From positions 20,557 through 84,556 of the forward strand of contig JAZIHH010000016.1 of assembly GCA_036678685.1 (NCBI GenBank): DNA of 64,000 nt. The letters are read 5' to 3'. The stretch comes from JAZIHH01 sp036678685 (GTDB lineage Bacteria; Bacillota; UBA4882; UBA10575). The notes under the pieces were generated by a model. The model saw only the letters and a program-made list of their open reading frames with translations. It made no database searches and was not told the origin of the DNA. Position numbers and translations under genes: made by a program. This document shows, piece after piece, positions 15,130 to 24,023 of the stretch (the first letter of the stretch is position 1; the number at the start of each line of letters is the position of its first letter).

Positions 15130-16437
15130 TTACCCGGAGACGGAATTGTCCCCGGCTTTGGCCGGCTGGAACCTTAACACAGGGGGAGGCGAAGAGAAAG
15201 CCGCCACCGCCGCTGCCACCGGCAAAACCATCAGCAGAATCAAGGCTTCCCGGTAACCGCCCAGTAAATCATAGGCCAGACCCAACGGGAGAGGGCCAAG
15301 GGACGAACCCAAAACCCCCGCGGTCATCGACATACTGCGAATCCCCGGCAGGTATTTTACTCCGTAGTAATTCGGCCAGATCACCTGCATGCCGACATTT
15401 TCAAAAGAGCTGAATACCCCCAAGACAAGGCTGAAGCCGATTAAAGACCATTTTGCTTTTCCTATGTAAAGAAGAAATACCGTCAGTGACAAAAGAAAGT
15501 AATTGAGGCCAAGCACCCGGTGGACCTTTAGCCGGTCGATTACCCGGCCGACCGGGATCAGAAGCACCGACTGAACGACGGAAAAAATACTCAGAAGCAA
15601 GGCCGCATAAGACGAGGAAAATCCCTTTTCTTCCACAAGCGAGACAATATGAAAGAGAATCCCGGCATTCACCAGGGCCGAAACCGCCTGACAAAACAGC
15701 AACTGCCAAAAAACTCTTGTCCTCAACACTTGTTCCAGGGTCCAAACCGGCTCAGCGTCCCCTTGGGCGCTGTAGTGCGCACCGTTGTCCCGGTCCTCCC
15801 CGTGCTCGCCGGGGAAAACTCCGAATTCCTCCGGGCTGTCTCTCGTCAGGAGCCAGCTCAGGGGAACCATCACACCGAGCAGGACCACCGCCCACACCGA
15901 CCAGGTGAATTGCAGGCCGTAACTCATAAGCAGACGGTTGTTGAGAGGGGGCAAAAATGTACAGCCAACGCCCAGACCCAAAACCACGAAACTCATGGCA
16001 AAGCCCCGCCGCCGGGTGAACCATTTGGGGATCAGGGTATTGGCGGCCAAATTAAGCGCTCCCTGGCCAAAATAACGCAGGCCGGCAAAACCGGCAAAAA
16101 GCATGGCCAAGTTCCGGATAAAACTCATCCACAGACAGGAGAGGCCCAACAGGAACGCGACCACCGTCATCATAACGCGATGCCCGTACCGGTCGAGCAA
16201 CCTTCCCATGACATAAAGAAACGAACCGGCCAACAAGGTGGCGGCGGAGTAAAAACCGGAAACCACCGAACGGCTCCAGCCGAAATTGGTAATATACTGG
16301 TCAATAAAGACCGAGATGGAAATCGTCTGCCCCAGCCCGGACAAGAACATGGCCAGGCTGCCCAGGCCGACAATCACCCAGCCGTAATAAAAGGAGGCAA
16401 CCGGCGGGCGGATCCCGCCGGCCTTTTTTCTCACCAT
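15130..16437 (-). CDS. Major facilitator superfamily transporter
   Basis: A 435-residue protein with 12 hydrophobic segments and a hydrophilic central loop (GEHGEDRDNGAHYSAQGDAE) between the two halves. The start FYYGWVIVGLGSLAMFLSGLG, the GRLLDRYGHR loop between helices 2 and 3 and the PKWFTRRRGFAMSFV segment are typical of the oxalate/formate and monocarboxylate branch of MFS. The substrate is probably an organic anion but is not determined by sequence. It overlaps the tex stop codon by one base (TAATG), so it is coupled to tex. Confidence 0.85.
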   Translation of the reverse strand: MVRKKAGGIRPPVASFYYGWVIVGLGSLAMFLSGLGQTISISVFIDQYITNFGWSRSVVSGFYSAATLLAGSFLYVMGRLLDRYGHRVMMTVVAFLLGLSCLWMSFIRNLAMLFAGFAGLRYFGQGALNLAANTLIPKWFTRRRGFAMSFVVLGLGVGCTFLPPLNNRLLMSYGLQFTWSVWAVVLLGVMVPLSWLLTRDSPEEFGVFPGEHGEDRDNGAHYSAQGDAEPVWTLEQVLRTRVFWQLLFCQAVSALVNAGILFHIVSLVEEKGFSSSYAALLLSIFSVVQSVLLIPVGRVIDRLKVHRVLGLNYFLLSLTVFLLYIGKAKWSLIGFSLVLGVFSSFENVGMQVIWPNYYGVKYLPGIRSMSMTAGVLGSSLGPLPLGLAYDLLGGYREALILLMVLPVAAAVAAFSSPPPVLRFQPAKAGDNSVSG

Positions 16438-18629
16438 TAAAATGCTCCTTTACTTTCTTCCCCGGCGGCCGGCAGTTTCATACTCAAGGCGATCCGTTTT
16501 CTTTCCAAATCCACTTTTAAGACCATCACCTCAACGATCTCCCCGGCCGAGACCACCGCCAGGGGATCTTTGACAAATTCCCGGCTCATTTCGGAGATAT
16601 GCACCAGCCCGTCCTCTTCGACCCCGATATCCACAAAGGCCCCGAAATCCACCACATTGCGGACGGTTCCTTTTAAAATCATCCCCTCCCGCAGGTTTTC
16701 GAGGGAGATAATCCCGCGGCGAAAGACCGGCGGCGGCAGATCCTCCCGGGGATCACGGCCGGGTTTTTTCAAGGCCTCAATAATATCAGTCAGCGTGGGT
16801 AAGCCGATCTCAAGCCTGCCGGCCAGTTCCGCCGGGGAAAGTTTCTCCAGGCTTTGGCGTAAAGAATGGAGCTTTTCACGGTTTTCCAGATCAGACGGGG
16901 AATATCCCAATAATCTCATAACTTCGGCCGCCGGCCGGTATGATTCCGGGTGAATCGGAGTTCTGGCCAAGGGATCCTCGCTGCTGTAAAGGCGCAAAAA
17001 ACCCGCCGCCTGACGGAACGTCTTTTCGCCAAAACCTTTAACCAGCAGTAGCTCTTCACGTTTTTTAAACTCGCCCACCGTTTCCCGGCGGGCAACCACC
17101 GCCGCTGCCGTCCTGGCGTTCAAACCGGCCACGTACCGTAAAAGCGCCGGCGAAGCCGTATTAACGTCCACCCCGACGTGATTGACGCAACTTTCCACCA
17201 CCTGTTCCAGTTTTTCCTTCAGCCGGGCGGGACTGACGTCATGCTGGTAAAGGCCTACTCCGATCGAACGCGGATCAATCTTTACCAGCTCCGCCAGGGG
17301 ATCCTGCAGGCGCCGGGCAATGGAAACCGCCCCCCGCAGGGAGACGTCGAGCCCGGGAAGTTCCGCTTTGGCCAGAGGGGAGGCGGAGTAAACCGACGCC
17401 CCGGCCTCGTCCACCACAATGTATTGCAGCCGGTCCCCGGTTTTTTCAATAAGCTCTGTCACCAGTTTTTCCGTTTCCCGGCAAGCTGTTCCGTTACCGA
17501 TCGCAATCACGTCGACCCGGTATTGCTTTACCAACCCTTCCAAAACAGTACGGGCTTGCTCCCACTGGTTCTGCGGGGCATGGGGATAAACCGTTTCCGT
17601 GGCGAGGAGCCGTCCTGTCCGGTCCACCACCGCCACCTTGGACCCGGTCCGGTAGCCCGGGTCGATCCCCAGCACCGTTTTTCCCCGCACCGGGGGTTGC
17701 AGAAGCAGTTTCTTAAGGTTGGCGGCAAATACCTTGACGGCATGTTCCTCGGCTGTTTCCCACAGCTGACTGCGGATCTCCCTTTCCATAGCCGGCTGGA
17801 GCAACCGTTTATAGCTGTCCTCAAGCGCAGCCGCCACATGTTCCCGGCCGGGGAAATCCGGTCCGGAGAGATATTTTTTCCGCAGGATCCCGAGGATCTC
17901 TTCATCCGGCGCCAGAATGGTCACTTTTAAGATTTTCTCCTTTTCCCCCCTGTTAATCGCCAAAAACCTGTGGGGGGGCATCTTGGCCACCGCTTCCCGG
18001 TAATTATAGTATGTTTCATAAACCGTCCGTTCCTCAGTAAGCGCCTGCGAGACCAAAATCCCTTTTTCCCAATACAAAGTACGGGCCGCCTGCCGGATTT
18101 CGGCATCCTCCGCCACCCATTCGGCGATAATGTCCCGTACCCCCTGCAGGACTTCCTCCACGCCGGGCAATTCCTTTCCGGGATCAATATATTTTCCGGC
18201 TTCCACGTCCAAATTCAGCCCGGCCGTTTGATGGGTAAATAGAAGTCGGGCCAGGGGTTCCAAGCCTTTGGCCCGGGCTTTGGCCGCTCTGGTCTGTCGC
18301 TTGGGACGGAACGGCAAGTAAAGATCTTCGACCACCTGCAGAATTTTGGCTTCCCTGATCTTCTTCTCCAGTTCCGGCGTTAATTTTCCCTGCTCGGCAA
18401 TGAGCCGCAAAACCTCTTCTTTGCGCCGGGACAAATTTCGCAGGTAATTTAGTCTCTCCGCCAGGCTGCGCAAGGTCTCCTCGTCCAGGTTTCCGGTGAC
18501 TTCCTTGCGGTAACGGGCAATAAAGGGAATGGTATTGCCTTCGTCCAAAAGCCCTACGGTGCGCTCCACCTGTCCCGGAGTCACCGCCAATTCTCCGGCG
18601 ATAACCGCCCAAATCTCCTGTTCCGTCAT
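16437..18629 (-). CDS. tex: Tex-family RNA-binding transcription accessory protein
   Basis: A 730-residue cytoplasmic protein. The N-terminal helix-turn-helix part (TEQEIWAVIAGELAV, NTIPFIARYRKEVTGNLDE) is followed by the YqgF-like domain (VLGIDPGYRTGSKVAVVDRTG), helix-hairpin-helix repeats (VNHVGVDVNTASPALLRYVAGL) and a C-terminal S1 domain (GMILKGTVRNVVDFGAFVDIGVEEDGLVHIS). The start at 18629 follows GGTGGAGGGATTGAC; the extra 56 codons upstream look non-conserved. It is co-transcribed with the MFS gene from the promoter at 18742-18770. Confidence 0.95.
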   Translation of the reverse strand: MTEQEIWAVIAGELAVTPGQVERTVGLLDEGNTIPFIARYRKEVTGNLDEETLRSLAERLNYLRNLSRRKEEVLRLIAEQGKLTPELEKKIREAKILQVVEDLYLPFRPKRQTRAAKARAKGLEPLARLLFTHQTAGLNLDVEAGKYIDPGKELPGVEEVLQGVRDIIAEWVAEDAEIRQAARTLYWEKGILVSQALTEERTVYETYYNYREAVAKMPPHRFLAINRGEKEKILKVTILAPDEEILGILRKKYLSGPDFPGREHVAAALEDSYKRLLQPAMEREIRSQLWETAEEHAVKVFAANLKKLLLQPPVRGKTVLGIDPGYRTGSKVAVVDRTGRLLATETVYPHAPQNQWEQARTVLEGLVKQYRVDVIAIGNGTACRETEKLVTELIEKTGDRLQYIVVDEAGASVYSASPLAKAELPGLDVSLRGAVSIARRLQDPLAELVKIDPRSIGVGLYQHDVSPARLKEKLEQVVESCVNHVGVDVNTASPALLRYVAGLNARTAAAVVARRETVGEFKKREELLLVKGFGEKTFRQAAGFLRLYSSEDPLARTPIHPESYRPAAEVMRLLGYSPSDLENREKLHSLRQSLEKLSPAELAGRLEIGLPTLTDIIEALKKPGRDPREDLPPPVFRRGIISLENLREGMILKGTVRNVVDFGAFVDIGVEEDGLVHISEMSREFVKDPLAVVSAGEIVEVMVLKVDLERKRIALSMKLPAAGEESKGAF

Positions 18630-18741
18630 GTCAATCCCTCCACCCCGCGCCGGTTCAAATCCATGACCTGCGTTGAATTGCAAAATTCCACCCGCGGATC
18701 CAAAAAAAGGCGCCTCTTCCGCCGCCTCTTTCTCTCTCCTC

Positions 18742-18770
18742 ATTATACCTTCTAATTTATTCCCCGGCAA
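18742..18770 (-). promoter_or_regulatory. Sigma-A promoter of tex
   Basis: TTGCCG (18765-18770) and a perfect TATAAT (18742-18747) with a 17-base spacer, about 110 bases before the tex start codon. Confidence 0.75.
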
Positions 18771-18790
18771 GCAAATTTCTTTAAGGGATG

Positions 18791-18817
18791 GTGTCAAGAT
18801 ATTGTAGATTTTTTGTG
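18791..18817. repeat. Solo end of an ISLre2-type element
   Basis: This 27-base stretch differs from the left terminal inverted repeat of the ISLre2 element at 62453 at only a few positions: both read GTGTCAAGA, then TGTAGATTTTTT. No transposase lies beside it. The rest of 18818-18981 is non-coding and holds a long-range inverted repeat (ACCCTTAACT near 18842, AGTTAAGAGGGT near 18923). I read it as a relic of a related insertion, at the left edge of the carbohydrate island. Confidence 0.7.
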
Positions 18818-18981
18818 ATCCCCATTCAATAAGACGAAAAAAACCCTTAACTCCAGGGCAGAGGAAAACTGAACGCGATCCGGAAAACGAAGAAAGTTTT
18901 ACTTAAATTGCCCAGTGTTGAAAGTTAAGAGGGTTAAGAGGTTGGACTACTTCTTTTCCCACCCGGGAGCTTCTATTCGTC

Positions 18982-19947
18982 TCAGACCGAGTCATTGACT
19001 AGAAATGGCGGCTTTTTCCCCGATAGTCCGGCCACTAAATTATCCACCGCCATCTTCCCCATCCTAACGATCGCCTCATAAGTATGGGCCCCGATATGAG
19101 AAGTCAACACCACGTTATCTAAAGAAAAATACCTTGAATCCACCGGTGGTTCTATTTCGTAAACATCCAACCCCGCCCCGGCTATTTTTTTAGCTTCTAA
19201 AGCCCGGAAAAGGGCTTCATCGTCAACTACACCACCCCGGGCGGTGTTGATAAGAATCGCCGACTGTTTCATCATTGCCAATTCCCTGCCGGAGATGAGA
19301 TGATAAGTATCCTTGGTCAGGGGTACATGAAGACTGACAATATCAGCGGCAGCCAACAACTCGTTTAATGGCAAATAAGTCGCATCCACTGTCCGGGCCC
19401 ATTCCAGATCGGGGTAAAGATCATATCCGATAATTTTTAGCCCAAAACCTTTGGCCAGAACAGCCACCTCCTAGGCAATCTGACCGGTCCCAATTAACCC
19501 CAGAGTTTTATCCTTAAGCTCAAATCCGTAATATCTACCCCACTTATTCTGCCGCAGCATCCGGTCGGAAAATGAGATCTGTCTGGCCACATTCAAAATA
19601 AGGCCCATGGTCAGTTCGGCAACAGCCAAAACATTGGCGCCCGGAGTGTTGGTTACCATAATTTTACGTTCGGTCGCGCAATCGATCGCAATATTATCAA
19701 TTCCGACCCCATATTTAGAGATAATCTTCAATTCTGGTGCGGAATTTAAAACTTTGGCGGTTATCGGATCTAAACCGACAATAACTCCGTGGACATCGGA
19801 AATAAGGTTAATCATCTCCTCTTCGGATAATAGACGACCATAAGGGTTAAATATTAACTCATAACCTTGGTTCTGGAGAAACTCGATTGGTTCGGTATCA
19901 ATTGTGCCAAAAGTCCGGGGAGTAATCAGTATTTTTAACGCCATCAT
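18982..19947 (-). pseudogene. D-2-hydroxyacid dehydrogenase (phosphoglycerate dehydrogenase-like) with an in-frame amber stop
   Basis: One continuous frame of 321 codons broken by a single TAG at 19471-19473. The first half is the substrate and hinge part (KYGVGIDNIAID, AELTMGLILNVAR). The second half holds the rest of the NAD fold and catalysis (INTARGGVVDDEAL with the Arg, LDVYEIEPP with the Glu region, SHIGAHT with the His). The stop replaces the residue after IGTGQIA and before EVAVLAKG, where relatives have Lys or Arg; AAG to TAG needs one change. No frameshift is present. It could be a recent nonsense mutation, a sequence error, or expressed as two pieces: AGGAGG follows the stop. It is the last gene of the DeoR/kinase group. 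Confidence 0.85.
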
Positions 19948-20003
19948 GGATCTCCTTTTTACCTTTTTGTTTTCCGTCCCATCCGATAAAATACCCTTCT
20001 CTT

Positions 20004-20792
20004 TTACGGAGTTATAATCTCGACCCCGGCCATCTCAAAATCTTTCTTCATATTTTCATCAATCGCATCGGTAATCACCATATCAAGTTCGTGCACTTTG
20101 GCAAATTGTGCAAAAGAATTCTTCCCGATCTTGCTGCTGTCACAGAGTAAAATAACTTTATTCGCTGCGGCAATCATCGCTTTCTTCGTTTCCGCCTGGA
20201 TAATATCGGGGGTGGTAGCTCCTTTGGTCAGTGACAACCCATTAACCCCTAAAAAAGCTTTATCTACCGTCAACTCGGATAACATGCGGATACCTGCCGG
20301 TCCGACTGTACAATGGAAATGTTTCCGGATTGTACCACCTAAAAAGATTAAATTTATATTGGTAAATTCCTCGAGGTACCGGGCAATTTCCAGATCGTTG
20401 ACGACAGCGGTAATGTTTCTTTTTTCGCCTAATTGTTTCGCAAATTCGTAAACTGTCGTTCCGGTATCCAAAATTATGGTATCTCCGTTTTCCACTAAAT
20501 CTTTAGCCAGGGTCGCAATGATCTGCTTTTCTTTTATGTTTTGCACTTCTCTATGGCGGGTCGTCAATTCGAAACCGGCCTTGGTATTAAGCATCGCCCC
20601 TCCATGCGTGCGTATTAACAAGCGGGCTTTTTCCAATTCACGTAAATCATTACGAATAGTGGCACCGGATACTTTAAAGTAATCCATAAGTTCTGGAACA
20701 GTTACTTTTTTCTTTTTTTTTATAAGATCGAGGATGATCTGTTGCCGTTCTTCGGCAAAGATTATTTCTTTATTATTACTATTGTTATTCAC
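20004..20792 (-). CDS. DeoR-family transcriptional regulator
   Basis: A 262-residue repressor. The N-terminal DeoR helix-turn-helix (RQQIILDLIKKKKKVTVPELMDYFKVSGATIRNDLREL) ends with the family RTHGGAM segment. The C-terminal sugar-phosphate sensor domain has DTGTTVYEFA, NDLEIA, LGGTIRK and DKAFLGVNGLS, as in DeoRC proteins. The effector is probably a phosphorylated sugar from the adjacent kinase. The first codons are unusual: MNNNSNNKE is encoded by an AT-rich stretch (20761-20795) resembling the proposed operators of this island, which suggests autoregulation. An extended -10 TGGTATAAT lies at 20871-20879. Confidence 0.93.
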   Translation of the reverse strand: MNNNSNNKEIIFAEERQQIILDLIKKKKKVTVPELMDYFKVSGATIRNDLRELEKARLLIRTHGGAMLNTKAGFELTTRHREVQNIKEKQIIATLAKDLVENGDTIILDTGTTVYEFAKQLGEKRNITAVVNDLEIARYLEEFTNINLIFLGGTIRKHFHCTVGPAGIRMLSELTVDKAFLGVNGLSLTKGATTPDIIQAETKKAMIAAANKVILLCDSSKIGKNSFAQFAKVHELDMVITDAIDENMKKDFEMAGVEIITP

Positions 20793-20888
20793 TCAAACAT
20801 TCTCCCTTTTTATTTTTCTTATCTAAACTATTAATTTGACTTGGTTTGGCTGTTATTGGTATTTAAACCTATTATACCACGGAATTAT

Positions 20889-22406
20889 CTAGTTTTGGCT
20901 AAGAAATTTGAAAAACGGTGCCAAAGCGGCGAACATTTCTTCGTAAAGATCGGCATATTTTTTATATCGTTCATGGTTGTTCCAATCCGGCTCGATCCGT
21001 TTGCCCTGTTTAACGAGGCTGTCGGCGGCCTGCCGTAGATCACTAAAGACTTTTACCCCATATCCGGCAACTATCGCTGTACCTAAAGTCGCCGTATCAC
21101 TAACCTGCTGCGGATTGTATTTGATCCCCAGCACATCAGCTTTGATCGCATTAAAGACATTACTTTTCGCACCACCGCCGATGACGATTACTTCGGTAAA
21201 TTGGACTTCTTCTTTGACCAACTCTTTTAAAACCTTTAGATAATACCGGTATTCGTAAGCTATTCCTTCCATAATCGCTTTATATAAATGACTTCTAGTA
21301 TGATTCCAGCTCAAACCCACCCAGGTCCCTCTAGTGTAGGGATCATTGGGACAAACCCGTCCGCTGAAATGGGGCAGGAAAATCAATCCTTCGCTCCCGG
21401 CTGGGATTGCTTCCGACTCGCGGTCCAGTTCAGCATAACCGGTTTCCCCACCGATTAAATGGTCACGAAACCACTTTAAGCACATCCCGCCCCCATTGAT
21501 GTAAGCCATCGGGATCCACAAATCGGGAATAATTGAGCGGGCAAAAAGCAGGGTCTTATATTTTATATCCGGCCGGTACTGGTCGACACAACAGGAAAAG
21601 ACTGATGCGGTCCCAGCAACGTCAAATACCAAACCGGGTCTGGTAATTCCGGCCCCCAAGGAAGTTGCGGCTGTATCACCACAACCGGCTACCACTGGAA
21701 TCCCTGGCAGCAGATGACACTGTTCCGCCGCTTCCCTGGTTAAAGATCCGATCACTTTCCATGGTTCAACAATGGTCGGCATTTTATCGGCTTCCACCTG
21801 GAAAAGGCGCAGCAACTCCTTCGACCATTTCGTCTTTTCCACATCACCAAAGCCAGAAAAATGCAGATAGGTATAATCAACATAGGCGTCGTCAGCTTTC
21901 AAGCCGGTCAAACGACCGGCAACGTAAACCCCCGGCAAAACAAACTTGGCAATTTTTCGGTAAACCTCCGGCCGTTCGTATTTCCACCATAGAATCTTCG
22001 GTCCATGAGCATAGGTGACCGGACAACCGGTAATGCGGATCACTTCTTCTTCCGCTTCCGCTTGAATCAGCTTGATATATTTTTCACACCGGGTATCAAG
22101 CCATGAATCATAATGGGTCACTGCCTTCCAATCCCGATCAATACCCATTATCCCAGCCATTTGGCCGTCTATCCCGATGGCGAGGATATCTGTAGCGGAA
22201 ACTCCCGTCTTTGTAATCACTTCGGCGATGGTCCGGACTACTGAGATGTATATATCCTCCGGTTCTTGCTTCACCACTCCCTTGCTTGGCTGAATTAAAC
22301 GGGATGGTTCAAAAGCATTGGCAACTACTTGGCCATCGATGGAAACAAGAGAGGTTTTCGTTCCTTGGGTGCCGATATCGACACCGAGTAAATATTGCTT
22401 ACGCAT
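20889..22406 (-). CDS. FGGY-family carbohydrate kinase (xylulokinase-like)
   Basis: A 505-residue sugar kinase. The N-terminal phosphate loop is LLGVDIGTQGTKTSL; DILAIGIDGQMAGIMGID is the substrate side. The GCGDTAATSLGAG segment is the second ATP-binding motif and VIVIGGGAKSNVFNAIKADVLG is the C-terminal adenosine motif. The best resemblance is to xylulokinases, but FGGY specificity cannot be read reliably. The start at 22406 follows AGAGGATG. It lies directly after a Zn-dependent dehydrogenase, so a polyol-to-ketose oxidation followed by ketose phosphorylation is likely. Confidence 0.9.
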   Translation of the reverse strand: MRKQYLLGVDIGTQGTKTSLVSIDGQVVANAFEPSRLIQPSKGVVKQEPEDIYISVVRTIAEVITKTGVSATDILAIGIDGQMAGIMGIDRDWKAVTHYDSWLDTRCEKYIKLIQAEAEEEVIRITGCPVTYAHGPKILWWKYERPEVYRKIAKFVLPGVYVAGRLTGLKADDAYVDYTYLHFSGFGDVEKTKWSKELLRLFQVEADKMPTIVEPWKVIGSLTREAAEQCHLLPGIPVVAGCGDTAATSLGAGITRPGLVFDVAGTASVFSCCVDQYRPDIKYKTLLFARSIIPDLWIPMAYINGGGMCLKWFRDHLIGGETGYAELDRESEAIPAGSEGLIFLPHFSGRVCPNDPYTRGTWVGLSWNHTRSHLYKAIMEGIAYEYRYYLKVLKELVKEEVQFTEVIVIGGGAKSNVFNAIKADVLGIKYNPQQVSDTATLGTAIVAGYGVKVFSDLRQAADSLVKQGKRIEPDWNNHERYKKYADLYEEMFAALAPFFKFLSQN

Positions 22407-22429
22407 TTTTATCACATCCTCTTTGCCCA

Positions 22430-23476
22430 CTAATTCTCAAAGACAATAACATTTTTGAGACCACGGCCTTGCTCCGCAGCTTGGAAAGCCTCATTAATTC
22501 TGGTTAAGGGATATTGGTTGGAAACCAAACCTTTGATATCAACCAAATCCTCGGCAATAAACTTTAAGGTCTGCCGGAATGAACTGAGGCTCGCTCTAGT
22601 ACTGCCGGTAACCACTAACTGCTTGTAATGAATTAGGTTCGTATTTAACGTAACCAATTCTTTACCGGCGGGTAATCCCCCAAAAAAATTAACCCTTCCG
22701 CCCATAGCCGTTAACTCTAAGGCTTCCTTTTGAGCTTGTGGTGAAGGACAAGCCGTAATACAGACATCAACCCCATGTCCATAGGTTAATTTTTCTATTT
22801 TTTCCCTTAACTCTTTATTGTTAACCGTAATTACCTTGCTCTCCACCTGCCGACTTAGGGCCAAACGCTCCTCCAGTAAATCGGTTAAAATAACTTTTGC
22901 CGCGCCGGCCATATTCGCCAGTTTGGCATGCATTACCCCAATGGGTCCCGCCCCAATAATCAGTACCGTATCACCGGGCTTTACTTTATATTGCAAAAAA
23001 CCATTGTAAACACAGGATAACGGTTCGTTGAGCGCCGCTTCGACAAAACTGACTCCCGGAGGAAGCTTGGAGACATTACCTTGTCTAATCGCCGCTTCGG
23101 GAATACGAACATATTCGGCAAACCCACCGTCCAGGTGAATCCCCAGCGCCCGGTAGTCAGGGCAAAGATGAGTATTTCCCCTGACACATTGGTTACAGAT
23201 CCCACAGCCGATATTGGGAGCAACCGTAACGGCTTCTCCTTCCTTGCACCCCTTTACGTTCCGGCCTGCTTTTGTGATCACGCCGCTGAACTCATGCCCA
23301 AGAATTCTTGGGGTTTTTTTGGTAATTACTGGATTGCCATAACGGTACAGCCGCAGATCAGTCCCGCAAATCGCCGCGCTTTTGACTTGAAGGAGGATTT
23401 CATTTTCGCTAATCGTTGGAATTTCAGTCTCTTCCACTCTAAGCTCACCAGGAGCGTGCAATTTTGCTGCTAACAT
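22430..23476 (-). CDS. Zinc-dependent alcohol/polyol dehydrogenase (MDR family)
   Basis: A 348-residue medium-chain dehydrogenase. Catalytic zinc ligands are C37 (CGTD), H61 and E62 (GHE). The structural zinc cysteines are C91, C94, C97 and C105. The NAD loop GAGPIG is near 177. It belongs to the sorbitol/threonine dehydrogenase branch and probably oxidises a secondary alcohol of a polyol, cyclitol or sugar acid. AATGAGGTG precedes ATG 23476. It is the first gene of the operon with the FGGY kinase and is controlled by the promoter/operator at 23553-23606. Confidence 0.92.
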   Translation of the reverse strand: MLAAKLHAPGELRVEETEIPTISENEILLQVKSAAICGTDLRLYRYGNPVITKKTPRILGHEFSGVITKAGRNVKGCKEGEAVTVAPNIGCGICNQCVRGNTHLCPDYRALGIHLDGGFAEYVRIPEAAIRQGNVSKLPPGVSFVEAALNEPLSCVYNGFLQYKVKPGDTVLIIGAGPIGVMHAKLANMAGAAKVILTDLLEERLALSRQVESKVITVNNKELREKIEKLTYGHGVDVCITACPSPQAQKEALELTAMGGRVNFFGGLPAGKELVTLNTNLIHYKQLVVTGSTRASLSSFRQTLKFIAEDLVDIKGLVSNQYPLTRINEAFQAAEQGRGLKNVIVFEN

Positions 23477-23552
23477 GCGAACACCTCATTAACAATATTC
23501 AACTTTATTCTGCCAAAGCTTCTTCTCTTTTATTACTATTTACCTTTTTTCT

Positions 23553-23606
23553 TTATCATTTATTATTATTTGCTTTTATTTTATCACACGCTTTTTATCC
23601 CGTCAA
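23553..23606 (-). promoter_or_regulatory. Promoter with DeoR-type operator for the dehydrogenase-kinase operon
   Basis: Minus strand: TTGACG (23601-23606), 17 bases, TAAAAT (23578-23583). A TGATAA box (23581-23586) covers the upstream half of the -10, and a second TGATAA lies exactly 28 bases downstream (23553-23558). The AAATAATAATAAATGATAA part recurs at 31591 and 31902. A further related AT-rich stretch (TAAATAGTAATAAAA) lies just downstream at about 23526-23541. Confidence 0.7.
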
Positions 23607-23915
23607 CTAAAATACGCCTTTTTCAACAGCACTGAGGCTTTCCCTAATTCCGGCCGCGCTGTCTCCCGGACGTTTCCCGCTGGGAACTTTTACCGGCCTG
23701 AGAAAGATTAGGTGCCCGTGCGACAAAATACGGTCAACTGGTGCCCGGATTTTTCTGAGTTCCCCGGGGTCTTTTCTTTGGGCCAAGTCCTTAATCGTTC
23801 CAGTAACAAGAACCGGAGAAGGCCGAAGTGGCAAATCACAGGCAATCCAGCTACCGCCCACCGCCAGGCCGGGCAGTCAATGAAGCGGCAGTTGGATTAG
23901 CCGCCTTGCACCGAG
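23607..23915 (-). pseudogene. Possible decayed KDPG-aldolase C-terminal remnant
   Basis: Translating three frames of the minus strand in order gives GG, NPTAAS, FIDCP and LAVGGSWIA. These are the phosphate-binding end of 2-keto-3-deoxy-6-phosphogluconate aldolases (PTGG...N, LAVGGSW). At least two frameshifts and a stop separate the pieces. The open frame after GGSWIA (to 23607) shows no further family likeness that I can see. The rest of the gene is absent; a terminator lies at 23929. If right, the island once held a sugar-acid aldolase. The match is short, so the call is tentative. Confidence 0.35.
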
Positions 23916-23928
23916 TTTGAAGGAGAAT

Positions 23929-23953
23929 AAAGGCCCGGACTTCCGGGCCTTTT
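23929..23953 (-). terminator. Intrinsic terminator after the GH31-aldo/keto reductase pair
   Basis: AAAGGCCCGG-ACTT-CCGGGCCTTTT is a near-perfect hairpin with T on both sides, so it can act in either direction. It is about 70 bases past the aldo/keto reductase stop. Confidence 0.85.
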
Positions 23954-24023
23954 CCCAGCCCGTATTGGTATGAAAAGCAAGGAGTAAGGTTTCTTCTTTA
24001 GATGACGACAAAAGAAGAAAAGC

